A stretch of DNA of 64,000 bases from Caenorhabditis elegans (Eukaryota; Nematoda; Chromadorea; Rhabditida; Rhabditidae), in assembly GCF_000002985.6 (NCBI RefSeq), contig NC_003280.10, positions 6,506,501 to 6,570,500 on the forward strand. The letters are read 5' to 3'. Below the pieces are notes generated by a model. The model searched no databases and had not been told where the DNA came from. It was given only the letters and a program-made list of their open reading frames with translations. The position numbers and the translations under genes were made by a program. This document shows positions 25,678-38,800 of this stretch, one piece after another. Numbering within the stretch: position 1 is the first letter of the stretch; each line of letters starts with the position of its first letter.

Positions 25678-28600
25678 ATGTCCTCTGAAGATGTACGAAT
25701 TGAGACACCAGAAGATGATGAGAGTAGTGGAAGGTAAGGTATTTAGTTTAGTTCAATTATCACTTTACTTTTATAGAGATTCAATTTATTTTTCGACAAT
25801 TCGAAGTCGACACGCTGAACATTTCTTTGCGGATATGCAAAACCATAATACTCAAAATGAGAAGAAAGGAATCATTCGATATCTAGAATACTATGAAATC
25901 AATTCTCAATCCACAAGACCTTATCCGAATTTGCTTCTCAACAAATTATCATTTTCGAAAGATTTACGATCCTCATCTGACAAAGTTCTCTTAAGATTAC
26001 CAGTACTTAAACAAGAAGTTCATAATATTTCATTTGAATTGTCAAGTTCTGATGTCTTGGCTATAATGTACACTAAGGAATCCGAAACGATCAGTCTGCT
26101 GAAAATAATTTGTGGAATTAAAGATGTGAGAGGGAAATTGTCTGGGGATATTCTTGTTAATGGACATCGAATGTCTAGGGACAGGTTGGAAAAGACTATA
26201 GGTAAGCCAACATTCTGAAATTTAAAGAAGGAATGTATTTTTGCATGGTGATAAAATGTTAAAATATGTATCATAGTAAAACTTTTCAAAAATGCGTTAA
26301 AATTAATTATTTAAACTTTAATTACTCAAAAAGTATTAATTTTTTTTTAAGATTTGGTAGTTTACCAAAATTTTCAAAAATCTGATAATTTCTTTGAGGG
26401 GATTTGGGCTATTGTGAGTATATTTCTACAAAACCGCCATTGACGATAATCCACCTTTAATGGTACATTATATCCTCGAATCTCTAAAATTGCCTTGCTT
26501 GGTAGAAATTTAAAAAATTGTACTCTACCGAGTTTTTCAATCTTAAACAATCCGTAATTTCGTTCATCACCTTTCTGCAAAAAAATTTGAAAATTGATCA
26601 TTCTTGTTAACTGGGTTTTAATATTTTGTTTCAGGTTTTGTTTCGTTAGAGTCACCAACATCAACATTAAGCGTTAGACAATATCTACATGTTCACGGGA
26701 ATTTCTATCCACCAATGACTGAAAGATATGGAGGTGTTGGTCATTTGGTGAGTCGACGTCTAAATATCAATTCAATAGGCTGTTTTAAGATAAATAAACT
26801 AATGACTGATCTTGGTCTCTTCCCAGTTTCTGACATAATTTGTAGTCGTCTAAATCGATCTCAATGGCAAAGAGTCAAAGTTGCATCTCAACTTGTCAGG
26901 GATCCCACAATTCTTGTTTGTTCGGATATTTTCAAAGACATTGATGTTCATGATCAATGTTTTTTGATAGATTATCTCAGAGAATGGGCAGTTAAAACGA
27001 ATCGAATTGTGATAATGGCGATATCACCTACAAGTCTTCAAATCTTGAATATGTTTTCAAAAGGTATTCATCGAGTATGAAAACATTTTCGAATTTTACA
27101 GTTTCAGCTATGATATTAGCATCCGGGAGAATGATTTATTTTGGGCCTCCGAAGTCAATGCAACAATATTTTGAGACAATTGGATGCCCATGTCCACCAT
27201 ATAAAAATGTTTGCGATTATTATGGTATGTATTAGAATTGAATGAAAGTTTTTGTATCACAAAACACAACGTTCACCAAATTACTTGTTTGATTATTCGA
27301 AGTCTGATGTTATTATTTCAAGAACAAAAACACAAATAAGCAAGCTGTTGGAATCAATTTCCAACCAAAATTTTCCAAATTTTTAAAAAGTGCCCAAGAT
27401 GTTTCTAGCTAATCGAGATTACAGTTGACCTTGTTACACATGACAATTTAACATCCGATGCTTCTCGTGAATCATCAGTTAGAATTGCTCGACTTGTGAA
27501 CAAATGGAATCAAACTGCTCCACCTGTACGAAGAACTGCCAGTGGGAAATTTCTACTTGATCTTCCAACTGCTGGAATCTTCATGAATCTGCTCACATTG
27601 ATAAGGTAAAATCTCCAACTTTTCTATGAAAAATAACAGTTCTTCAGTTTGTTCTGGTTCAATTTCATCAACAATCGTGCATCTCGGATATTCTTTCTAT
27701 TATTTATTTTCTCATTATCAACATGCTTGTCCCTACATCTTTCGGATCTTTCTCTCACACTTCCTGATGCATTTCTGAATAGAAATTCTTATCTAGAATT
27801 ATTAATTTTTTATGTGCCACTTTTCATCGGATTAGTAAACTTGAAGAAATGCACGTTTTTGTCTGAATTTGACAAATTTTATTTATTTATTTCAGCTCGT
27901 CATCATCTCAAAGAACTATTAAAACTGTCTCCGTTAAAGAATATGTGTTCTTCGCTTTCCATTATTATTGTGTCATTTGTTGTCGAGTTGCCATTTTTAT
28001 TGATCACTTCAATGGTATTTGCCATGCCAATGTCAATTTTCACAGGTAAGAAAGATACTGCTGACTATTAAGGATTACTGTATTTTCCAACTTCTCATTT
28101 TTTGTGATTTATTGATATTTAGAGGAGGAAATTACAGTAATTGTATAATTTTGCTTCTGGGCTATAAGAAAACTTGTTTCAGATTTTCATCAAAAATCGT
28201 CAAATCATCTTACATCACTTGTATCCATATCTTCATCATTTTTCATTAACCTATCAGTCACTCAACTTGTCGTCAACTCTGTGAGCAACTTATCAAGTGA
28301 ACCACTGTCATTTTTCTTTTTCGGTAATTTCATTTTCTACAGTGCCATATGGCTAAACTATTTTTGAAACAGGAAAATTTTTTTAACTTCCTACTAAGGA
28401 AATACAGTTCAATTTTTAATATTTTTTCAGTTATTTCTTGGTTTTCATTGTTTTTCGCATGTGGTTTCCCATTTCCGATTCATTCGATTCTCAAGTATTT
28501 CAATCCTCTTTTCTTTCCAACAACATCAGTTTTCAGGTTTTTATATGAAGGTAGATTATTAATTTTATTTTGAAATTGAATTTTCAATTAATCAATTCAG

Positions 28601-28955
28601 ATTCACCATCTCTATATCCTCAATTATCAGTAAATCTTTCAACTCCAATTCAACTTTATTCATGTGGAAGGACATTTTTGAATGTGAGTTTTTCCTTCAA
28701 TTAAAAAAAAAAGAGAATCTTCATTTTCAGACAACTCAAGTTACAAGAGGACCTTGTCAGAAAGTATCATCTTTTGAGCTTTTGTCTTATTATGGATTTA
28801 ATGAAAGTTTTGACAAACAGAAATCGATTTTCCATGGGATTTTAATTTCAAACTTTATATTTAATTATCTATTTTTCTCCATCTTAATTTTATTTGTTTC
28901 TTGTGTGCTTTTTCATTTCAATAGGGACAAATTGATTAGAAGATCTTCGACGTAA
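25678..28955 (+). CDS. abcx-1: ABCG-like protein with pseudo-ATPase domain (726 aa), probably abcx-1
   Basis: Ten exons: 25678-25733, 25777-26201, 26635-27063, 27102-27224, 27425-27605, 27648-28045, 28183-28323, 28431-28550, 28601-28683, 28731-28955; phases agree (726 aa). The domain order is that of ABCG half transporters. The fold survives but the chemistry does not. Walker A is replaced by MYTKESETIS (116-125), without the Gly and Lys. The signature is LNRSQ (233-237) instead of LSGGQ/E. Walker B is ILVCSD (253-258) without a following Glu. The H-switch His is Ser (291, ISPTS). The membrane domain is well kept, with about six hydrophobic helices (exons 6-10) and an ABCG-like extracellular loop with cysteines (SCGRTF, RGPCQ). 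By family logic it should not hydrolyse ATP unaided. The symbol is from recall that C56E6.1 is the unclassified ABC gene abcx-1; moderate certainty. Confidence 0.8.
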
Positions 28956-29883
28956 TAAATGTTTCGATGAGAATCCAAAAAAGTAAAATTTAATATCACC
29001 ATGCCGCGAAATTTAAAAATGTTTAAAGCCAAAACTACGGTACTTGGTCTCAACACGGCAACCTTTTTGGTAAATATAAAAAGGTGCGCGCCTTTAAACG
29101 GTACTGTAATTTCAAACTTCCGGGATAGATTTTCCAGTTTTTCTATGAAAACATATTTATCATGTGCCATGGTGTACATATGACGTGTCAAATTGTTGAA
29201 AAAGCAAGAAAAAAAGAATAAAAAAGAATAAAACTTATTTCCTACCGTATGCCTCTTTCTCGAGGCGAGACCCACACGAGTTAATTTGTGCGCCTATAAA
29301 GACGGAGTAGTTTTAAATTATTTTAATTTCAATTTTAAATTATTTTCAAGACCCAAAAGGCCGAATTTTTCGATTAAACAGTTCCAATCAAAAAAAAAAC
29401 TGCATCTAGCTTTTATCGCGATAAAAAACCGCCATATACTACTGTCCTCTTTCAGTTTATTACTGCCCTTCACAAATAGAACCAATTTGGATAAAACTTT
29501 TATTAAGATTGCATTAAAATTAGGTAATAATGTTGTTTCTATTTATCTTAATAGATAAATATTTTTCTTTGTGGAATTTAGCGATTACGCACATCGGAAA
29601 TTACATTTCAAACCACGCGCTCACTTATTTTCTCAGTGGAGCGCACTTGCATTCATTTTCGTCAAACAATTTTTTTGGATACAATTGAATTGTTTGTGGT
29701 TTTAATCGAAATATTCAATGTTTTTGCTCAATTTAACTATGTTTTAAACTATTTTATAATGCCTCAGATTTTGAAAAATATCTTTTTCTGGTTTGATCCT
29801 TCTGAAATCGATTATATGTGTTTATTTCTTGATTATTATTTTACAAGTACCTAAAAGTTAATATTAAATACCTGTTTTCAGAT
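28956..29883. repeat. Intergenic region with dispersed repeat copies
   Basis: This region separates the abcx-1-like gene from the UTP20 gene on the same strand. At 29000-29125 is a copy of the interspersed repeat with GCGAAATTT, TACGGTACTTGGTCTC, GCGCGCCTTTAAA and TACTGTAATTTCAAAC. A related but different remnant lies at 29225-29320 (GGCGAGACCC, GTGCGCCTATAAAGA). The rest (29330-29870) is AT-rich and serves as promoter for the gene at 29884; the acceptor TGTTTTCAG ending at 29881 lies just before its ATG. Confidence 0.6.
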
Positions 29884-32800
29884 ATGGAGGAAAACGATGA
29901 AGACGAAGTGTTTGCCAAATATTATGCGGCAAAAAAGCAGTTCAAAAAAGTCAAACGAGTTAGTTTTAAAGTTTTTTTTTTCAAATGATGTCTAAATATA
30001 ATAATTTTCAGAATCTCACATTTAATGAGAGAATAGCTCAGATGGGAGGAGATAATGGTCGATTTTCGAGAAAACTAGCTGCGGAGACATCTTTCGAGAC
30101 TTATTTCGAAAATGCCATCGATTCTTGGCGAGGAGAAGATCAGGGACCCGATCTTGGTAGACTGATTTTTAAAATTCGAAAAATTTGCTTTGTTTTCAGA
30201 GGAATTTGTGATGGCCATTCAAGTAAACGAAATCAAGACGTATGCTCAGCTGCTCCACAAATCGGACGACATTTTCAACGTACTCTGCGAGCACATCACA
30301 AAACCTGGTTCCCGCTCCACCCCTGCGCTATGTGGCATTCTTGCTGCATTGACTCGAGATCTTCGGGAAAAGTTCAACAAACACTGTTGGAAAACTATTG
30401 AAATTCTTGTGAACATCCTTGGTAATTTAATAACTGTTATCACCCATGATGCCTATTGTTAATTTTAGATCTCGGAGAAAGAGTAGCCGAGAACATGGAA
30501 GCTGCATATCTCTGCTTTTCTATTCTTGTTAAAATGCAAGCCAGTTTTCTTTCAAAGCAATTGAAGAAAACTTTCAAGTGAGTTTCATATATTTTAAACT
30601 AGAAAATTGAAATATTTTTCAGTAATTTGCTTCCATTGTTCGCCAGCAGTCGTGACTTTGTCCGGAGATTTGCCGCAGAAGCATTTGCATATTTGCTTAG
30701 AAAAACCTCGGATCTTCGATCAATTTCTGGTTTTGTTATGAAGCAAGCTTTCAAAACTCCTCACAATTACCTTTCTGACGGATGTGCTCTTCTTTTCTAC
30801 AATACATTCATTGGAATCGCCGGAACTTTCCATAGCAATTGTGATCAGATATTCAGGGATATCGTCTACGCAGTAGTTCACGCAAAAGCTGAAAAAGGAG
30901 CGAATTCAGAAGAATTCCATGAGTTTTGTATCAAAATTCTAATCCAGATGGTTGGATACACAATTGATTATGCAAAAGACTCAACCTATGAACAACGATT
31001 CTTCTATCAGAATGTTTTGACGGTAAGAACATTTTGTTAACATCTGAATACATTTTTAAATACGTAATATTTAATTTTTCAGAAAATGCTTGGAGAATCG
31101 AAAAATATAAGTGAAGCAATCAGTCTGATGCGTCTATTACAACCCTGCATTGTTTTGAAAAACGAAAATCTGATGAACGAAGTCACAAAAAAGAAGAAGA
31201 AAAAGGAGAAGGAAAATAAAAAGAATAAGGGAAAAAAGGAAATAAAAAGAGAAGAGAAAGTCGAATTTATTTGTGTTCCCGAACTGAAGGAAAGCTTGGA
31301 AAATATCGTTAAAATTCAAGATTTTGAGTTGGAGCAGCATGCAGTCGATTTCTTTAGTGAAACTCTTCTAACCATTTTCAACGACGACAAAAATCGATTG
31401 TTCTCAAGGGATATTACACTGAAGATCGTGGAGAAATCAAAAAATTACCAAATCGTCATCGAATTACTTCTGAAAACAATCAGCTTGGAATCTTTTGATT
31501 TATATATGATGCCAGCTCTTGGAAAAATTGCTGCCGAAATTGTCAAAGAAAGCTCGCCAAACAATTCACTTATTAAGCAAATTGTCAGTTTTTATTCGAT
31601 TTTATGCTCAAAAAGGCGGCCGATCAGAGATACTATCAATACTGAAACTCTATCTAATTTCTTCGATCTATCAAATCACTACATCTTCAGAGATTGGCTT
31701 GTCAGTAACTTCAAAGGTGAATTTAATATTTTCTTTTATTTATATTTTTAAAATAACTTATTAAAGACGAAAATCGAAATAGGCACTCTGATGAGACACT
31801 TATCGACATGGTTGTTGCGTGGCCTTGGCTTTTTGCTCAAGTTGGAGCTGTCAAAGGATCTGAAGACGTTTTGGAAATCCTCGAGAAGAGCTTGAAATCG
31901 TCTGATTCTAGCATTTATAACAGTCAACTTGTATTTGCATGCACGGCTGGACTTTTCCTGGTTAACAAAGACTTGCTGAATAAGATCGCAAAAGAAGATG
32001 TTGAAAAATTCTTAGAGTAAGATCACACATTATAAAAAAAATTTAATTTTATAAAATTACAGTCGTCAGAATTGTTCTGAATCTTCTCTCTTGGCATTCG
32101 AAATGTTCGTTTCGGTGTATGGTGTCTCCAAAGATGTCAAATATATGAATCGTGTCGTTGATCTCCTGTTCCCCGCCGTATTAAGCTCGAATGGACAAGT
32201 TCGAAAAACTGCTTTCAAAATTCTGAGCAATTTTGAGATACCTTTACCAAAAATAGAGGATGACGAGCAGAATGTGCGTCAACAGAATAAATCAGTTTTC
32301 GAAGTGTTGTATGATGCAGAGGACAGTGAGTTGACAAACTTCAGAGAACGTCTCCTTCATCTTCGAAAACTGCGTCATGGAGATCACAAGGAATTTATTC
32401 CTGTCGGAGCAACAGATAAAGTTGAAATGATGATCGTTGCCGAGCTAGCTTCGCAGTTCTTTGTTGGTTTTTCACCACTCTGGAAAGGAATCTACGAAGT
32501 ATTGACAACATTCGCGAATGAGATGAATATTGATACATTCTGGAAAGTATTAGGGGAATGGTTGAATAATGTTAATGAAAGTGAGTTTTTGGTATTTGAA
32601 ATATTTTCACTCTATGAATTATTTCAGACATTAAGAAAGGCGATTTGGAAGCTGAAAGTGGACGTTTGGTTGGCATTGATCAAATGAATCGATCCGACTT
32701 TGTGAATGCTAGAATTCAGCTTTTCACTTTCTTCGAAACTATTCCAGATGTTGCTGAACGAAGAACACGTGTTATCAGTCCACTTCTCCTGGGTCTTTAT

Positions 32801-35800
32801 GAGTAAGTTGGCATTTATTTTTAGTTTTTTGAATTGACAGATCGAAATTAATTGTTACACAAAAAAGAAAAAAAAGCACAACAATTTTTTTCAGTGACTA
32901 TGTTCGCCTGACATCTTCCAACTTTGTTTCTCATATACCAATTGCTGCTGAAGAAGACGAAAAAGATGATGAGAAAAATGAAGACGTAGAAGAAGAAGAA
33001 GGCGAAGACGTTCAAATTACTCCAGAAAATACAAACCCTAGACAAGAGACAACATTTATCATCAAATCATTATGCGCTTTATTGAATGTGTATTCTAAAT
33101 TCAATGCAGCTAAATCGGTTTATCTTGAGCCGAAGATTCTGGTAATGTATGAAGAACTTCTTGGATCGAAATTCGAAGGAGTACAGAAAGCTGCACTTGC
33201 GTGTATTTTCTCCTACAGAAACACGATTCTTGCAAATTACCGCGAAAATCTGGAGGCATTAATCGATGAGAAGACTTTGAGGCAGACACTCCCTCATTTC
33301 AAACTTTCTGATGATGAAGGAGATGCTCAAGTTGTCGATGAGCATCGAGCGATTGTTGTTCCAGTTTTATTGAGATTATTAAATGGAAAATTACTCATCA
33401 ACAATAAGCAGGCAGGAATGATCTCCCGAAGAAACGGAATTATTTATATAATTGGTGGTTGTCGAAGTGAAGAACTGACATTTTTCCTTCGTTTGTTCTT
33501 TGCACAAGTCTACAAAGTTTTTGGTAAGTTGAATTACCAAATCTCTAAGGGTAATGCTCTTATTCCAGGCCAGGATGACACATTTGAAGAAATCGAGGAA
33601 AAGTGCTCAAAGGATTCAACAATTTCCAACCTCAACCTGAAAGTGTTCCAGAAGTGAGTTCTACGAAATTGTTTTTAAAAAACCAAAAATTAAAAAAAAT
33701 TTATCGCTTCTTTAAAATTTAAAATTAAAAATAACCGTATCAAAATATCAAAAAGTATGCAATCATCTGTGAAAGACCCGTAATAAGTGAAGTGAAATAG
33801 TTACAAATAGGATAAACAAACTAACATTAGCACATAAATTAATGGTTTAAGTGGGTTACTGTACTTTACCGCACATTCGAGACCGAAATCTTCCGATTTT
33901 GAGAGCAGTGTCATCTTAGTTTTGTACGAGAAAAGCTCATTAGCGGCAGAGGCGAAGCTTTCTAAATTTGATGATTGAGCATCAGCACATTCCACTTTAT
34001 CGAAGTCGTGTGAGATATGATGATCAGAAAGGAATTTTGTTACTCGAATAAAATCATCCATCCATTTAAATTGGCAATCGCATTTAATTGGATTATTCTG
34101 AAATTCAATTAGTTATTCAGAAACTAGAAGATTTCATAAGCCGTTTTCTTACTTTCAATTCTAGAGAATGTAGAATAGTTCCATGTTGATTCACAGCAGG
34201 AGCCACGGTAGATTGAAATGGATTGAATGTTGTTAATTTATTATCAGTAAGACTGTAAATTTATATGAAGTGACTAGTATATATAATTTGTAGAAACATA
34301 CCTCAACGAAAGAATTGAAATTCCTGTGAGTGTATCAAAAATTCTACTCGGAAACTCTTCAATCGATGAGTTGTGTATTTCAATTCGTACTCGGAATCCT
34401 CTTATTGTGGCGAATGCTCCTACTTCGATCTAAAAATATCATTATCAAATTGAAATTATTTTCGATCCACTCACTTTTGTCAAGTTTCGACCAGCTACTA
34501 CAAGATGCCTTAATAGTCTTGTATCTGCCGTATAGAACTGCCTGTCAAGTGCAGATTCCTTAATATCAACATAAATTGTATGCAATGGTGGAAGATTAGA
34601 TAGTATTGAACTGATTTGATAGGGTCGTGCCATGTCAGGAATGTTGTACAACTGGAAATTATTGAAATCGCTTTTAGAAGCTTTATTTGACTTACGAAGA
34701 AGTGTTTCAAATTATTCATTTGTCCAAAAGCATGTGAATCGGGAAGTCGAAGAAGGAATGGCATATCAGAGACGTGAAGGGTTTCCAACTATAATTATAA
34801 TATGTTCATATCTATTAGTACAACTATCTCACCTTGTACAACTGTTGAATGTGCTCATTCGTTAGATGGGTTATAGGATTTGCAGAGACATTCAGTTGTT
34901 TCAAATGTATAAGCGGTTCAAAAGCCATTGAACTTATTTGCTTCAAATTATTGTGAGAAATGTCGAGAGCTACCACTTTTGTGAGCGGAGCCAAATCTTT
35001 TTCCGATAATTCATATATTTTATTGCTAAAATTAGAAAATTATTTTTCAAATAAAATGTTTTCTTACCAGCTAATATTCAAAGATTGAATTGAACGATGA
35101 CTAAATTTCGGCATCGAGAACAATCCTGTATTTGCCATATTTATTGAACTGATAGAGTGACTCAAATCACGAAAAGCTGTTGGGCTCCATGATGTTACTG
35201 GATTATTGGAAAGATCTAGTATCTTGAGGCTTAAAAGATTCTCAAATGCTCCATCCTCGATTGAGTCTACTTTATTGTTTGCGAAAGATAGAATTGATAG
35301 ATTTCCAAAAGAAGTTAGTTGAGAAGAGTCGACAATTCTGAAATTTCAAATTATTTGGTTTTCATTATTATAGTTCTTCCAACTTTATATTATTATGTGC
35401 GAGATCCAAAAGATGCAATGATGCCATAGTTGATGAAAGTGCTTCCAGAGGAATTCGTGATAATTTGTTATTATTAACATGTAACTGAAGGATATTGTTC
35501 TTTCCAAATGTTCCTTGGTGAAGAAACAAAATGTCGTTAAATGAGATATCCAAGGTATGCAAACTCTCCTGAAAGTAGATTATTTTATTATAAACAATTA
35601 GGCAAATCTCTTGCCTGATACTGAAACGTTCCTTTCCACAAATTTCTAATATAATTATGCGAAAGTTTGATATGAGAAAGTTTTCTGCATTCACAAAATG
35701 CATCACTGTCGACGTCTATGATTCCATTATGGGAAATATCAATAGAGGTTAATTCAGTGGCATCTTGAAGAAGTTTTCTATTTATTTTTTCAACACTATT

Positions 35801-38800
35801 AGATGCAAGAGACAACTTTCGTATTCCTCGGGCAATACAGAAAATATCGATCCTGAATAATTTTCAACTAGTACAGTATTCCAATTTGTTTGGACTCACT
35901 CATTAATCTGATTGGAACTCAAATCAAGTTGATGTACTTGTGAAATACTTCCTAGGAATTCGCAACTAAACCTTCGGAACGCATTATGAGATAGTTTCAG
36001 AGACTGTAAATCACTGAAAGATCGAAAAGCATCTCTATCAATTTCATTCAAGTTGTTATGATCTAAATGCAACACATCTAGTGCTGGTAGTTGATAAAGT
36101 GCACTTGGAAGAATCTTGATGATACGATTATGTGAAAGATCTAGATAACGTAGGTTACGTAGATTTGAGAACGTCTAAAAAATAACTATAAATTCTATAT
36201 ATCGAATATAAACTAGTTACCATAGATGTTATCGTTCGAATATTATTGTGACTCAAACGAAGTTGCTGTAAATTATCTAGATCCGAAAACGAGCGGCTTG
36301 ATATCGAATGAATTTTGTTATGTGCAAGATTCAACGATTTCAACTCGGATGAGCTGCTGGAGCCGAACATCTGAAATTTGAGCAATTTTCAATGGGAATT
36401 TTGCCATAATTAACATACATTTTCTGTGATAATATCTAATTGATTTCCCGCCAGCGACAGGTGTTGCAATTTCGGAAGATCAGCTAGAGAAAAGTTATCA
36501 ATTTTTTGAATTTGATTGTTGTCCAGCATTAGATGTCGAAGTTTATCGAGGCGAAATAATGAAGGAAAGTGGGCAAGTTGATTGTTCTAAATAAAATAAT
36601 TCTTTAAACTCTTTAAACCATTTTAAGATACCTGTAGAAATAGGCTTTCCAAGTTTTTAAGTTTCTCAAAAACCCTCGGTGAGATAAATCGTATTCTGTT
36701 GAACGAAACATCCACATAGGTAAGAAGTGGCATATGCTCAAAAATGAGATAGTCACTCATATTGTTAATTCGATTTCCTGCCAAATTCAAACGTCGTACA
36801 GTTGAAGTTTCTTCCTTTGTAATTGATAGTAGGGAAGTCGGTTTCTTCAGAGACATTATTTTATTTTTCGATATATCCAAGTGCTCAAGTTGTTTCATTC
36901 CGCTTAAAACACCATGTGGTATGTGTTCTAGATAGTTGTTTGCAATGAATAATTCAACTAGTGTGTCCGTACATCCTTTCAATACATCACCATCTATTCT
37001 ATTCAGCTTATTTCCGTTTAGATTCAAATGTGTCAAATTTCGCAAATCTCTTAAAGCTTCTGGTGTTGCATGTATCATATTTTCAGCCAGTTTCAGAGTT
37101 TTCAATGTTTTTGCAAAGTTCTTGAGCATTCCACGTGGAAGATATGCAATTCGATTATAACTTAAATCAAGAGACTGCATATGTCCAACTGTTTCAAATG
37201 ATGAATCTTCAACAGTTTGAATTTGATTGTAACTAATATCCAGCTCGCGAATTTTTCTAAAACTGCGGAAAGAATGTTTATCAAGCCTTCGAACTTTGTT
37301 GTTTCTCAGAATTACTTTCATTTCTGACTCGAAAGTAACTTCATTTGTATCCATTAAATGGGTTATGTTGTTTCCCTCCAAATCAATTGATTGCAAAGTT
37401 TTAAGATCATTAAGTGCAACATATGGAATCTGAAATTTGTCAGTGTTCACTTCATTATCTGAAAAGGCCCTACCTGTGTTAGAAGATTATTCCGTAGAAC
37501 TAGAAATTTCAGTGTTTGTGGGAGTGACATCTTTTGAATTTCAGTTATTCTATTATTTGCCAGCATTAGAACGACAAGTCGAAGATGATTGAATGCCAGA
37601 TTAGGTATTATTCGAAGCTGAATTCATTGGTTGAGTTATCTTAAGAATTGGTTTTTTGATTACCTGATTATTATCCAAATATAGAAATTGTAAGTTGTTC
37701 AACTGAGTTTCATCAAATGTATTGGAACGCAGAACATCGATTCGATTGTTTTCAAGGTGCAGAATTTGGAGACTATGTAGATATGTTAAAGCCCATGTAG
37801 GTATTACAGAGAGATTGTTGTGTGAAAGATCAAGTTGTGTCAGTTTCATCTAAAATTTCTGCTGTGAATAATTTTTAAAAAATATCTACAGTACCTCTAA
37901 TCCACGAAATGCATTCACATTGACCGTCTGAATTTGATTATTTGAAAAATCTAACGTTTGAATATCATGATGCTTGAATGCGTCTTGTTGCACAAATGCC
38001 ATAGATCCATCGGTCATTGAAAGGGCAACAATGTGTGGTGGTGGTCCTTTCATTGTTTCAGAGTTTGGTAGCTGGAGTACTGTAGCTGAAGAGGTGTGAT
38101 GACACATTATATGAATGGGTGATTCTTGTGAAAATATCCCTGGAGCTGTGACGCTGGGCACTGATATACATTGGCAATGAGACCAGATGTCGTGAACATC
38201 ACCGAGAAAACTATAAAAATAACTATATAGTTTGTTGTTGATGAAATAATCTACCTGCAGCGATCATTTGTTGTTCTCTTATGGCTTTTCAAGCAGGAGA
38301 CTTGTAAGTTTTGCAGAAAATATAAGAGCAAAATTGAGAAATATATCTTCTGTTTAGAATGCATTAGGGTGCATCACCAGTAGAGAAATGCTGCAATTCA
38401 TAGGATCGTTAACATTAAATAGGAGTGTTAATAGATGCACTTAGATTTGAAAAAAGAACTGAAAAGATAGGAAAATAAGATATATTGGAAAAAAGTTGGC
38501 AAGTAAGCTAAAGGGCGACGAATTGATACATTACTGATATGACTTGTCGTTCAATCCGTCATCATTTCATCCGACCGAGATAATTGACACGTTTATTTAT
38601 GCGAACTAGATATTAGAAGATGGGTCAGAGGTATGTAGTTAGTCAGTCTTTCCCTGAGAAGAGGGCGGCGACGGTGAAACAACGAAAGAAAATGGAGGGA
38701 ACAGTTGTGACATTAGGATCTTCGGGAGTATGAAACACACGGCAGCAGCAATCATCACTTTGGAGGAGATACGAGAATGAGAGGGAGAGAGCACGAATGT

